A DNA stretch of 64,000 bases from Leptasterias polaris (taxonomy: Eukaryota; Echinodermata; Asteroidea; Forcipulatida; Asteriidae). The translations under genes were made by a program, and so were the position numbers. The notes under the pieces are model-generated. The model had not been told where the DNA came from. It was given only the letters and a program-made list of their open reading frames with translations, and did not search any database. The stretch is from the NCBI GenBank assembly GCA_037783415.1, contig JAZGTN010000059.1:4526001-4590000 (forward strand), read 5' to 3'. Below, piece after piece: positions 18,949 through 32,049 of this stretch; within the stretch, counting starts at the first letter, position 1; the number at the start of each line of letters is the position of its first letter.

Positions 18949-21815
18949 TTTTGGGTGTGACGGGATCACATGGTACAAGCAGCAGTGCGTGCGGCGCAGT
19001 TCCAAAGACAGAAATGGACGACGCGTTGTCAGTCCCAGTGGCTTTTACTCTCCAACAAAAGCAAGTATTTACTGCAGTTCCGATGACACAATTGCCATGG
19101 TGAGTTGAAAATATGATTCTGATAATGATAATTCGTGTTTATAAGGCTTTCCACACAAATAATTTAAAGAAAAATAGGTTATTATTGGCACAACAGGCTG
19201 CAAACGTAACTCTGGTGATGTGTACTACTATTGTAGGCCTACCCCACTGCTTTTTAGCAAAGCACAAAGCACCACAATTGAAATAACAGCCCTGGAAGAA
19301 TCTATTGCATTGCAAAAACAAATGGTTAATTATTCCAGCTTTGGCACTCTAAATGCACCAATATGAATCAAGTTTGATGGGGACTTGAACTGTAACACTT
19401 GTGTCTTTAAGCAAGACATTTAACCATTATCGCTGCATCCTACGGGTAGTACATAGCCGTTGGTCCCGTGTGTTGTATGCACGTAAAAGAACCAAGTGTA
19501 GGCATACTTATCAAAAAGAGCAGGGGTTTGCCCTGGTGTTCCTGGTATGCATGATTGGCTGCATATTGCGCCACATCACCTTGTAAACCATTATATGGTG
19601 CTATGTAAAGGATTAGGTCTCAAACACAACTCCACATACCTTGCAGGAAAATACTGAATGTTGAAGCGCCTTGAGCAACAGATATGAGTGACAGATATGA
19701 GCGCTATAATATAAGAAGCCACTATTATCATTGATTTTATTATTATTGTTATTAAACGGCAGTTACAGCTTGAAAGGCTTCCAACTGGTACCCCCTAATA
19801 AAAATATTGTAAAAGGGATACCCGATGTGACAGCTTCAAGTCCTACTCTAGTTACTTTTACCTTGTTCAACCCATTGTTTGCGTATGATGTAAACGTTTT
19901 TAATTAAAGGGTGTGATACAACATTGGTAATTGCCAAAGACCTGTATCCACACTTGATGTGACCAAACATACATGAAATAACAAATCTGTGAAAGTTTAA
20001 GCTCAATCGGTTTTCGGACCCATGAGAAAACAGTGAAAAACCCCATTAAACAATGCAGGATAAAGACTATTGTTTTACTCTTTTCCTAAAAACTATGGCA
20101 TTTCAAGCAAAACTATTTCAAGGGAAGTTTTCCACCATGACCATCTTTATACCATCTAAGTTATTTGCAAATCTGTGAAAATTTATATTTTCAATCTTAC
20201 CATTGTTGTACACACCCTTTAAACTGTTGCAAACTTTGTGATTTGTTTGTGTTGCAGAAATGCTTGCTACATCCAAAGAAATCTACCCATCAACAAGTAC
20301 GCCTATGTCCGAGAGTGGACTATGATAAAGGAGCTGCATGCTCGCCCCAGTTAAAGGTAAATTGCTAAAGAACAAATTTGCACCTGGTTCAAATGTGGAG
20401 CTCATCCGATCTCTTAAGTAAATCTGTGGAATGTCTGAAATTGTTGCAGTGATGTAATACCTTGATGCTGAGCCTTGGCCTTAAGGCTTGACTTTTAGGG
20501 CCTTAGTCTTGAGGTTGGGGGAAAAAAAGCCTTGCAGTTTTAGGGCCTAACTGAAAGTGTTCTTAAAAGCTGATGATCATTCACTAGCCTTAATGCCAAG
20601 TCTTTCTAACCTGGAGTCTTAACAGTCATTGGCCCGACAACTGCTACTTAAAAAGTGTCACTTACACTGTATAAGTGAACTACGAGCACTGTAGGTTAAG
20701 CTGAGCCATTGCTTTAAAAAAATATGTTTTATTAAAAACCTTTACCAATGTTTTAGTATACACACAGACTCATCCAACAAAGCTGAACCATCACCGAATC
20801 CCCACCCACCAATGGGCAAGCAAAAAGATGAGCCATCTCTTTTATCATGCATTTGTTTAAAACCACAAGATGTAGAGCAAGTGTTTTGACATGACCTGTA
20901 TGGCGCCCTCTTATGGTAGTAATATTATTGAGTTGTTGCTGATATTGAAGGAAAATAATAACACACCCTTTTTACACAATTATTTTGTTTACATTTAGGC
21001 TACCTACAGACATGCTGTTGCTGATGAAGTCTACCTCTACCTCTCCAAAATTAGATGCCAATGCAGCCAAACTTCTAGATTCAACGATGTCTTCTCCAAT
21101 CAACAGGTACACTTTTGAAACATAATTAATTTTAGAAAGTAAACATGTTTTAATGGGATTATTTTCCAAATTTTCCGGGGAATTTTTATAAATATATATA
21201 GTTTTTGGGGGGCGAGGTTATTGTTGTCACGATGAAGCCATGACTTCACAGAGTAGTAACATCTTTAAAAAACGCACTGTAATTTTTTTTTTCATTCGAG
21301 GAAACGTGGATTTTTATTCATCGTGAATCTGCCATGCCAAATACAACTGTGGCAGCCTATCAACCTCTCATCATCCTTGTCGAACAAAATATTGGAAGGT
21401 CTAGAAATTGTGCATTACAAAAGGGAGATTTCGAGCGAGAATTCCAGTACCCTTTGCCCCTCTGTCATTGGCTGAACAAAGCACTCCATCTGAGTTCCGT
21501 TTGCATGTCTGCACCATCAGGATTGGTGGTTGAGTGATGTGTACTGTGTGCTTTCCAAGTCCTACCAACAATAAAAAACATCCAAGGTCTCTGAATATTC
21601 AGTGGTTATCACACAAAGGTGTAAGGGTAAAGCAAAAACTGTTTACGGTTAAAAGTATTACCAATAATTAATTGAAAGGGAAAAAGGTAAACCCAAACTT
21701 CCCTTGTTTCATAACTTCTTAATATTTTAAAGCTAACCGGCACATTACTGTGTTGTTTGTTTGCAAGGATTGTCATCTCTACAGAGATTTACTTGTCAAC
21801 CAAGAAGAGGTCTGA
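18949..21815 (+). CDS. Cysteine-rich secreted, cystine-knot-like protein, last four exons (5' incomplete)
   Basis: Inferred exons 18949-19099 (donor GTGAGT), 20258-20356 (GTAAAT), 20999-21106 (GTACAC) and 21768-21812 plus stop TGA 21813-21815. The first has a good branch point and acceptor; the later introns are all phase 0 and one frame stays open across all four, which is unlikely by chance. The 134 visible residues carry nine Cys at about 3, 13, 42, 52, 67, 78, 103, 105 and 121. Landmarks are KDRNGRR near 19-25, a possible furin-type cleavage site; GFYSPTKASIYC; QQVRLCPRVDYDKGAAC; and VYLYLSKIRCQC. A basic cleavage site, spaced Cys and a late CxC recall neurotrophin/Spaetzle-type cystine-knot ligands, but I do not recognise the protein. 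The signal peptide and first exon(s) are not found; they may lie beyond the 9.6-kb candidate insertion or outside the window. Confidence 0.62.
19375..19755 (+). mobile_element. tRNA-derived SINE in intron
   Basis: Body phrases CATTTAACCATTATCGCTGC, GTTGGTCCCGTGTGTTGTAT, GGCTGCATATTGCGCCACAT and CTTGTAAACCATTATATGGT, then GCGCTATAATATAAGAAGCC and a (TTATTA) tail. From memory this is a SINE type abundant in echinoderms. It lies in the first visible intron of the cysteine-rich gene. Confidence 0.8.
19908..20218 (+). mobile_element. TTAA-flanked MITE in intron
   Basis: TTAA at 19904-19907 and 20219-20222. Terminal inverted repeats AGGGTGTGATACAACATTGG and CCATTGTTGTACACACCCT. Its right end is only 35 bp upstream of the exon beginning at 20258. 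A diverged inverted relative lies at 52325-52585. Confidence 0.9.
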
Positions 21816-24800
21816 GACCTGCAGTGGCCAGCTTCCTCTGATGCGCAGTGAGTCTGGTAATGAACTGCTTTTGTTAAAGTAACGAAATCGTCACTTTCCA
21901 TTGGTAGCAAAACCAAGCAAAAGAAAATAGTTTTTGGGGGGTTGGTGCAACTGGGGGGAAACAACATTGTTTCGGAACAATCAGATATTTCATTTTCCTT
22001 GTATCAACACGATAATGGCAAGAGTGATACAATTAAACACAAATGGTTGTGTGGAGATTGTTTTGCTTAGCGAAGTTTGTTAATAAAACAAAATCTGCAG
22101 CCAAATTTATTATATTAAAAGCAGAAGACTGTTTTTACTATTGTTGATTTCCCCCCTTTTTGAGGGGAAGGAGGATGTTGGAACGAGTTTCAATGCAAAT
22201 TCACTAACCCGAGTCCAGTTTACAATAATAACAAGGCCTAAATATGATGTCAAGATGCAGATATACATTGAAAATTCATGTGGTGGGTTAGATTTTGTCT
22301 ATTTCGGGGATGGGGCGGGGGGTCAATTATAGGTGCAAATTCCCCCTCCAAGGGGGGCAGTTCATTTGACCTTTCCATTTATCATACACCCAAATGGGTT
22401 AGCTTTACCCGATTGTTTTCCTAACCTTTCATAGCATGAGAAAGCTTCACTGAATACATGTCAGTGTCTACTTGTTAAAAAAAAAAGAGCAAACTGTCAA
22501 AAATGTCAAATCCATCTACATTTAGCGTATACCAATCGCATCTCTGGCCACAGCAACCGCAAACGGACATCAACTCCCAGAAACATTATACAAACCATAC
22601 TTTAAAGGAAATCTTTTGTCAAAATAGTTTACACTAACAACAGCTGAAATGCTTCTTGACCGAGTACGTTTTTATGGAAAATTTTTTTCTTCAAATTTAC
22701 CAATCTGTAACCATACCTTTAACAGTCCCCATACACCCATGGTTTGGTGACTAACAAATATATGTTTTCCATTTTATCAAAAGAGTGATTCTAGTAAACC
22801 CAAAGTGTTTTAGCTAAGTAATTTCAATACTTAAAAAAACAGTTTGTATTTGTTTGTTGGTGGGGGATGGGGGAGGGGCACAATTCACCTTACCCCCACC
22901 CCCATCTAATAGCACTCTTTGGCAAAATGTGGAATGCCTTCCAATATGATGTCAAAATGCCAATCTATTTGCTATAATATGAGAGTTTACACTCCCAAAT
23001 GATCAAATTGAAGTTGATTTGAATCACTGAAATTTTGTTGGGGAAAAAATTTCGTTATTCTATTTTGATATAATGAAATTAAATAGTTTTTAAATTTTGC
23101 CATTTTGCCTTCTCATCAGAGCCAGTGAAGCTGAAATGAGATCCACCAATTGAAAAATGCCCTTTCTGCTAAAAAGGTAAGTGAATTAACACATGTGTAT
23201 ATAATTATTTTAAATAAGGAATATCAAACATGAATGGTTGGGAAGCACTTCTGATAAGGTGTCTTGTCTTTTAGATAACCTCTTTTGTCCTGGAAGCAAA
23301 ATATTTTATGCTTTGAAATTAATTGTTTAAGTTTCAAAAAGACCACATAATCTTGTGTAAGTTTTTACCACAACCCTGTGAGGTTTAGTCAGCATTTTGA
23401 TCACTTAACAAAATTCAAACTCTTACTTGGAAAAAGTTTCTCATATAATGTTTAAAAAATCATCCAAAGTACAAAATAATATTTAGTTTCTACACAAACC
23501 TCTCCATAAAGAATTGTGTTGTCTTCAAATGTTTCATCTCAAATACTTGAAAAGCGTAATTGACATCTTTAAAGGTCATATTAAAACTATAACGAATATT
23601 TCATTTGTTTGTATTTTGAAGGCATGTCAACTGCAGATACTTTCTACCTGTTACAAAAAGTAGATTCCTGAGACCTGCCTACTATCAGCCCAATGTCTAC
23701 ACATCACCATTCTAGATGTGTGCAGGTGCAAACAGAGGTATGTAAAATCCCAAAGGGTTAGGGTAAACTAACACCAAAAAGTGGTCTGTTTTTGCAGCAC
23801 TTTACAAACGATACCCCTACGCCACATGCCACAACATTCTGAGGAATTATGCAGACGTCAGTCTAACTCAGATGAATGGTTTTTTCCCTACAGATTAATT
23901 ACAGATTAAAAAAATTAAAACATGTTTTTATTAACAAAATTTGCACTAAATATTAACAACATTAAAAATCTTTCAAGCAGAAACCAGCATTGTTTCTTTT
24001 GCACTGTTATTTCCATGAACCCTGTAATAAAATATTTATGTATATTAAAATTATAGTGGTGTAATCATATAGTTTAATTTGGTGGTAAGCGGGTAAACAA
24101 CAGTAGTTGGGGGGACTATTTAATGCATCAAATGTGCAATTTTTTATCTAATTGTTTGTCAAGTTTGAACTGTAAGGTTTCATTGACAAGGGACAATTTG
24201 AGGGAGGCAGTTCATTTGACCTATCCATTTTTCATACTGCCAAATGGGTTAGTTTGATGCAATTGTTTTCTTAACCTTTCACAGCATGAGCAAGCTGATA
24301 TACAATCAAGCATGTAGCAAATAACTTTCAGTACAATCTTGAAGGCTTCAGAGTTTGAGGAGAGCAACTCTTCCAGGCAGCCTACACATAAAGGAATCAT
24401 AGATGAACAACTAACCAACTTGTTGATGATTTCATTTGTAAAATTGTAGACATGTTAAATAATGATGTCAAGTGCATCCCTGATGCAATCTTACATCCAC
24501 ATAAATGTTCTTGTTAAAAGTAAGTGCACCATTTTGCAAGCAAGCACACAATGTCTATTGTAAACTCAATAAGTTAGAGATCTAGGTGATAATGCTTACT
24601 TGGACTGAAGTAAAAGCACTGATGTTTTGGTTTGATGTGCAGTGGTTCAATGAATAGTGATGCAATGGCACTGCTGTAGACTAACCTTACCAGGATGATA
24701 CAATTTATATTCAGATTTAACTGCTTGCAAGGTTCACTTATTTTCTTCTAAAATTTAATTTAAAACAATCGTAAAATAACACAAACATGATATTTGTTAA

Positions 24801-26164
24801 ACTTTAATCTGAATTCTGATTTCATTTGCACCCCCCCCGAAAAAGCACAAAAAGCCTGAAAGAAAAAGAAAGATAAAATAATATACATACCACATGTACC
24901 TGTGGTAAACAATACCAAACAGAGACTGAAAATATTCACTTTTTATGATATATAAAGTACTCATATTACTGCATTTATTGGTCTTGAGTTCAGATGTATT
25001 AAACACACGATGGACAAAAATCATGAAAGAAATGGAATATGATTTTTAGTTGAAAAGCTTACATTTTGTGGAAAAGATGTCCTTCACAAATTAGGTCTTA
25101 TTTGTGAGTAGCTCTAGTAAAACCATAAACTTTGGTATTTGTCTTGAAAATAAACATTATTCACAACATTTTTATTCCCATCAAAAACTAGAGAACATGT
25201 AAGGAACGATTCTCAAATTGATCCTTGGGGTCAGTTATTGACCTTTTCAAGTTGTCAAACATTATGGTAATTGCCAAAAAGTTTGGGGTTTTGCGAGATA
25301 ACAGGTCTCATTATAATTAACCCCAACATCCAAATCATGAATTTGAATAGAATGTCTTAAAAAAATCAAGACATCACGGGTTTAAAAAAATGCATACTAA
25401 CTTATGACCTAAGTTTGCAGGTTGAGTTAAATGAAATTACTTATCCAAAGAGTAATAAGTTAATTATCATGTAAAATACTCTCATTAAACAAGGCATTCG
25501 TTTTGAACACTTTGCCTCATAATCAAGAGTTCTCAAATAAGTTTATGTCCAAAGTATTAGCCTGGCCAAGGTGAATGGTCTACACAATTTAAAAAGCATA
25601 AAATGTAACTTATGTGTTTACTTCAAAACATGCCTAAACTCAATGATTAGGTTTCCACAGCTTAGTGGTGTAAATTATTTATTGATAAATAAACTGTGTT
25701 CAGATAGTGCAGAAGTTATCACCTTTTTCTTTTATGGCCACATTAAAATAAATGTAATTAAACTAATTATTGTTAATTATATTGTTTAAATTATAGTATT
25801 TAGAGTTGTCAAATAAAATGATTCTATAAAAATAACAAGAAATCTCTCATTTTCCCCTTATTTTTTGTGAATGTTATTTGTCTTTGTAAATAATTTTATA
25901 GCGTAATTAAGTTACAAGAAACATTCACTTGAGCAAAGTTTGACCATTATATTTTTTACTATTATTAACAAAATCCGCCAAAATGTAAGAGGTGAAATCA
26001 ACTTTACACATATAAAATTGACTTGGTCCCATGGTAAATCAGTACACTCCAGTGATAGGCCTATATGAGAACACTGGGAACTCAACAAAGATGGCCGCAG
26101 TAAAACATCCCCGAGAAGTGCAGTAGTCTTTTAATCTCCTCAGCATAAAAAGTATAAGCCCTTT
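21816..26164. other. Gene-poor AT-rich region with dispersed repeats
   Basis: Downstream of the cysteine-rich gene, including its presumed 3' UTR. A repeat of about 110 bp occurs twice, at about 22352-22445 and 24200-24296 (GCAGTTCATTTGACCTWTCC, then CAAATGGGTTAG). The stretch 22440-22740 is a diverged copy of the repeat in the GPCR 3' flanks. No ORF in this interval has recognisable features. Confidence 0.6.
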
Positions 26165-27400
26165 AAATAAATACACCTTTAAATCACATCCAAGAATAAC
26201 GACTTTAATATCAAAAGTCCCCTTCCTTGCAATACTTTTAATAAAAATGTATCATACTACACCTTAAATACCAGACTCCCCTACCTCTAAATTACATCTA
26301 AGAATAACGACTTTAAAACAGTCCACCCCTTGCGAAACGTTCAATAAAAATGTACCATACCACACCTTACCTTAAATTTACATCCAAGATTAACCACTTC
26401 AATGTTAAACAATCCACCCTTCCCAATGCTTTCATTAAAAAAATGTACCATACCACACTGTAAATACCAAAAACCCATACCTCTAAATTACATCTAAGAA
26501 TAACGACGTTAAAACGTTCCACCTCTTGCGAAACGTTCAATAAAAATGTACCATACTACACCTTAAATACAAAAAACCCCTACCTCTAAATTACATCTGA
26601 GAATAACGACTTAAAAACGTTCCATCCCTTGCGAAACGTTCAATAAAAATGTACCATACTACACCTTTTAATATCAAAGCACCCTTACCTTTAATTTGCA
26701 TCAATGTTAAACACTCAACCCTTCCCAATGCTTTCATTACAAAAAATGTACCTTATTACCACACCTTTATTACAAAAAACCCCTACGTTTGAATTACATC
26801 TGAGAATAACGACTTTAAAACGTTCCACCCCTTGCAAAACGTTCAATAAAAATGTACCATACCACACCTTTTAATATCAAAACCCCTGCCTTTAAATTAC
26901 ATCAAAGAACAACCACTTTAATATTGAATTTAATATCAAAATGTCCAACCCTTGCAATGCTTTAAATAAAAATGTACCATACTACACCTTTTAATATAAA
27001 AGCCCCATACCTTTAATTTACATCCAAGATTAACCACTTTAATATTGACTTTAATACCAAATTGCCACCCATTGCAATACTTCCAATAAAAATGTACCAT
27101 ATACCATACCTTTAAATCCAAAACCCCTACCTTTAAATTATATTTAAGAACAACTACTTTAATATCAAAAAGTGTCACCCATTGTAATACTTCAATAAAC
27201 ATCTAACATACCACACCTTTAATATCAAACCCCCTACCTTTACACCTAAGAATAACAACTTAAATATCAAACGTTCCAGCCCTTTCAATACTTTCAGTCA
27301 AAAACTAACCCCCACCTTTGAGTCTCATCTAAGAGTAACCACTTTAATACCAAACCCCCACCTTTTACATCCAAGATGACAATTTTAAATTAATTTGCAA
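26165..27400. repeat. Diverged tandem array of about 100 bp
   Basis: Repeats of roughly 98-105 bp carrying AATTACATCTAAGAATAACG, TTGCGAAACGTTCAATAAAA and ATGTACCATACTACACCTTT. Copies differ by many substitutions and indels, so the array is old. Confidence 0.9.
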
Positions 27401-28260
27401 AACACGATTCAAAACCTTTACTACAAAATGTACCAACCCTTAAAAGATGTTTTCAGAGCAAGTTCACCCTTAAATAATATCAGTAATATATTTTGAAATT
27501 AACAGTTCCATAATAATACTGCCAATTTAAATCAGTTCCATCCTACAGCAATATGTCCCATGAACCCAACCCACCTAACTAAAATAAAGAAATAAAAAAC
27601 CTAGAGCCCAGCATCTCCCATGGCTACTAGTCCTTCACCCTAACCTCAATTAGCATTCAGCCCAACCATCTCATACCCGCAAAATCATGTCCATTTCAAT
27701 TAGGCATCAATCACACCAGCATTATAACTAACTACCAAACCAATCTCCTACCCCATTCACATCAAGCCTTCAGTCCAGCCCTACCCCATCCCTTTACCCA
27801 GCTTCATCATGCCTAAGTAGTCAGCCACACCATCCCACTACTGGTCCATTTCTACCCAAACACCAAGCCCTCAGCCCAACCCATCATTCCAACCAGCAAC
27901 CTTCCAGCCCATCACCCCAACCATTACCCTAAAAAGCCATCATCCCAACCAGCACAGTCCACTGACTGACTGACTGCCCAGCAACATCCCACCCCATCAC
28001 CCCAAGCTCTCAGCCCACTGACTGACTGCCCAGCAACCTCCCACCCCATCACCCCAAGCTCTCAGCCCACTGGCTGACTGTCCAGCAAGCTCCCAGCCCC
28101 TGCCCGACTCCTCAGCACTTAGAAATTTTACTCCCCAAGCCAAGCTCCATGGCCCTTGGTCAGCCCTCATATCAGCCAAAAATCCAAGGGTTATAGCCAG
28201 GGAAAATTAATTGTGAAAATTTTTCAAAGTCAGGCCATTCTAATATTCATCAGGTCAAAA
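27401..28260. repeat. C-rich region with short tandem copies
   Basis: CC/CA-rich sequence. At about 27960-28095 a unit of roughly 54 bp (CCCACCCCATCACCCCAAGC, CTGACTGACTGCCCAGCAAC) is repeated two to three times. No gene seen. Confidence 0.75.
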
Positions 28261-28280
28261 ACCGTAAGATTTTTATGAAA

Positions 28281-28346
28281 GCTCAGTAGCAGAGTGGTGC
28301 GAGAGAGTGCTTACTGAGCTGAAGGTACCAGGTTCAAGCCCTACCC
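28281..28346 (+). mobile_element. tRNA-like SINE head
   Basis: TAGCAGAGTGGTGCGAGAGA resembles an A box and GGTTCAAGCCC a B box, about 40 nt apart. It does not fold convincingly as a functional tRNA and is followed by a T/A-rich tail. Taken as a tRNA-derived repeat. Confidence 0.5.
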
Positions 28347-28392
28347 ATTTTTTTAAGAAATATAAAAAAAGTTCCTTTTTACTGGTAAAAAA

Positions 28393-28478
28393 GGGTCCTA
28401 CTGGGATTTGAACCCCCAAGCTCACAGCTCCAGAATTCCGGAAGCTGTGAGCTAGACCGCTAGGCCAAATCACCGCTT
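28393..28478 (-). mobile_element. tRNA-like sequence with palindromic anticodon arm
   Basis: On the minus strand: A box-like TGGCCTAGCGG and B box GGTTCAAATCCC. The anticodon-arm position holds an 11-bp perfect inverted repeat, AGCTCACAGCT / AGCTGTGAGCT (28419-28429, 28443-28453). tRNA-derived rather than a clean tRNA gene. It faces the plus-strand tRNA-like element 46 bp away. Confidence 0.5.
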
Positions 28479-31114
28479 AAAAAAATTGCTCGGAACTTAT
28501 ATTTAAACCTTAGAATGAAAAGGTCAAATTCAAAAAAAATAATGATATGCAACCTTTGACCTATGACCTTTCAAAGAGAGAAAAGAATTGGAGAATGAAG
28601 AACATGTTTGTCAGTGTCTGCTTAAAAATTATTTATTTGTACCATTTGAAAATAGCAAGTGCGATTAACAAGAATAAGTACAGATTAAAAACCTTAATAG
28701 TTTTAAAATTACCAATTACTAAACTCAAAATAAGTCTAAAATATTTAACTAGGAATAAAGATCTTTTAAATGAATGTCAGACTGATGAATGTAACACTCT
28801 AGGTTGATACTGCAATCAAAATGTTCCAGATATTAGTTACTAATTTTCCTTGAAATGAAACAAATAAAACTATTAATTACATCATATCTATACTATGATA
28901 GGGTTAACTTGTAAATTACAAGGTTAAAATATCGCTAGTCTCCTATCTACAGGATGGGTAAAGTTTTGCACCCCCCCCCCCCCCAATTTAACCTCATTTT
29001 AGCAGAGTTTTAAATTAACCATTTTAGTTCATAAAATGAGAGCCCTTGAAAACTACCCAGTGGTTGCAATATTCTTAAATATTACATACCAATAATAAAA
29101 TCAATGGTTATGTTAAAGTTTTCTTGGTCCACTGGTAGAGAGCGCTATTACCATCTACTACTACCCCCCCCTACCAATCTTTAACAACCACACCAGACTC
29201 AGTATCCTTTATACATGCGTAATGAATCAATAGTGTTAAATTAACAAGCAGCTTCTTAGTACAATAAAAGTTGGTTTCATAACATCAGAGTTAACTTAAA
29301 TTGTATTTGTTAATCACCTTAGTAAAATCTGGGATCATTCTAATCTTTGAACACACACTGATTTAATTAAATTCCCTGAATAAAATAACAATTTCTTCAA
29401 TTTCTAGTATCACAGTTGAGTTGCAGTATAAATTATAACATTTCCAAAATGAGGCTGCTATTTCCCACGGCCTAATAGATGCACCGACGATTGGGTAAAA
29501 AAACGTGTATTAACATTTCACTGCAGCGCCCGTTAAGAAAAACAAAATATTTCATTTTGAAGAAGTTACACCGGATTTCTTTGCATGCGATAGCCCGATT
29601 TGTTAATATTTGTGGCAGGACTTGTATCAGTCTGTTTTATAAAACATATATCAATTGTTTATAGTTATTTATTTTTACAATTAAACGTGTCGCATAAACT
29701 AGTCAGGGTAATGCACACATAAATTTGTTTTTAACAAAGATTAAGTTAGAAATTCTTGTTAGTGAATCACAAATAAAATAAAACTAATATTGAGCTGTTA
29801 ACTGTTAACACTTCATTGTTATATATTGGTTATTACTAAAAAAAAACATACGTATGTATTTGTTTTTTATTTTTGTGTGTAATACGCAACACACCTCTTA
29901 AGGTATTGAGATTGACCCCTCATGCTATAAGTAAAAATTGTTTTAAAGATAACATCATGTACAATTATAACATGTATAATGATTAATTATCTTGTTAAAA
30001 AAAGTGTTAAGAAAATATTTTGCTTTATAAGTTAAATGTTAGTTCTGAAAATGTATTTCATTAACTCATGCGTACACTAATTGCAACATATGGCCTATAT
30101 TTACTTCATGCATAATTTACTGTAAAGTTAAATTCAAACAATAACAACATAGGCCTTTACACCATGACACTGGGGAGTGCGCCACCCAGCAACAGTGGGG
30201 TGTATCCCCCGTACCCTTCAGGGGCACTGCTGGTTGTAACTCCCTTAGGTAATGAGTTAGTTTTGTTAAGCTAATCATTTCAATTTATATTTAAAACCAT
30301 GGACTTTTTAACTTAAGCACCGATGCTTTGTTTTATGTTTCTTAATTTTTGTTTTTATTTTTTATTTTCCAATTATTTATTCATTATTATTAATATCATA
30401 TTTTTTTTTTTTTTTTGGGGGGGTGGTTCAAATATTGTTAACAATTTATTGTATCATGTACATAAGCTAATTGTTCACATAGGGAACATAGACTTGTACA
30501 TGCTACCTAGTATTGTGGTAATTTGTTTAAGTAATTTTAATCAAACCATAAAAGTTATTTGTTTTCATTTGTTAGTGTGGCGCAATTTCATGGAATTTTA
30601 TTAAAATTAATCATAGATTGTTTGTAAACAAATATTGTTGTCAAATTTTACCTATTCATTTCATTTTTTGTATATCATCAATGGTTTTAAGTATTATTTA
30701 TTTTATATTATTAATTCATTGTTTTTTTGTTAGTGGCAAATTATTTTCAACACCTCTCAGTCAAGCCTTCTCTATAGAATTGTTTGTCGTGTTTCGGTAT
30801 TTTTTTAAACCTTACATTTATTACACACAATATATTTATTAATTGGTATATAATGCTTTTGTTACTTTTCAGTTTTGAAATGTATAAAATTTGTCTCTGA
30901 AATGCGAAACAACATTTTCAACGCACCACGACTCTATATTCGCACAGCTCATGTTCCAATCCATCTGCAGCAGCCTCATTTCTGTACTTAACACAATCAC
31001 ATTCATAACAAAAGATTTAAACCAATGCAGAGTTTTTTGGGGGCAATAACTACTACATGTACATCAAAGTTACTGTATACACAAATGATAACAATTTACC
31101 GTTTATTAGGGCCT
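28479..31114. other. AT-rich region without recognised genes
   Basis: Contains a C homopolymer at 28971-28984 and a T/G homopolymer at 30401-30423. Frames of 60-93 codons here have AT-driven composition and no motifs. Confidence 0.6.
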
Positions 31115-31122
31115 ATACAAAA

Positions 31123-32041
31123 CAGTGTTGTAGTCGAGTCCGAGTCCGAGTCTCAAGTCACTTGGGTCGAGTCCGAGTCCGAGTCCCGAGTCACTTGGTC
31201 CGAGTCCGAGTCCGAGTCCGAGTCACGAGTCACGAGTCACTTGGTCCGAGTCAGAGTCCGAGTCATTTGTTTAAATATTGGTTGCAAACCAAATGTCGTA
31301 AAAATAAGAATTGGAAATGAAAAAAATAAAACACATTTAATTTAAACAAAGTTCTGTTAAAGTTTTTGTATAAGTTGGTATAACTAAAAGAAACAATACG
31401 GGGCGGAACGGCAGATGCCATGATTAAACAAATTGTGTACTACTTTTTACTAGTGACGTGACCAAACGTGACGTGTGTCGACCATGTGTAGAAACTGGTG
31501 CAAACAACACACAGCCATCACAGTGCAATATGCAGGCTGTGTTTTACAGGTACCAGACATGCCATTTCCCTGGTAATATGCATCAAGCACAAGCAGTGGC
31601 TATGGTGTTAACGTTGACAGAATACCAGCATTAATATTGGTGTCGTGCATCCCAGTGTTATTATGCATATTGAACATACGAATCGAACATACACGCGCTG
31701 TACATTCATGGCCATCTACACAATAATCACGAACACTATTACTTGCAACACCATACGACAGTGTACTTATTTCTTGTGCTAGACGTTAATATTCCTCCAT
31801 GTGCACTCCGGGAATGACAATCGGATCATCGGAATTGTTTTTAATATTTAAAAAAGGTATTGTTTGTGAAAATACGTGACTCGAGTCACGAGTCCTCGGG
31901 GACAAGTCCGAGTCATGATAGTCGAGTCCGAGTCCGAGTCCGAGTCTTTTGCAGACGTGACTCGAGTCAAGTCCGAGTCATCGAAATTGTGACTCGAGAC
32001 GGACTCGAGTCCGAGTCCTGGACTCGAGTCATACAACACTG
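31123..32041. mobile_element. Non-autonomous hAT-type element with GAGTCC arrays at both ends
   Basis: A 919-bp element bounded by perfect 8-bp target duplications ATACAAAA (31115-31122 and 32042-32049). Termini CAGTGTTGTA and TACAACACTG are inverted. The CAGTG start and 8-bp duplication are hAT hallmarks. Subterminal (GAGTCC)n runs occupy 31133-31267 and 31878-32035. No transposase ORF; frames through the arrays are artefacts. Confidence 0.92.
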
Positions 32042-32049
32042 ATACAAAA

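Noticed and set aside
28281..28346. Functional tRNA gene
   Set aside because: A and B box-like motifs but no good acceptor stem or anticodon arm; fits a SINE head better.
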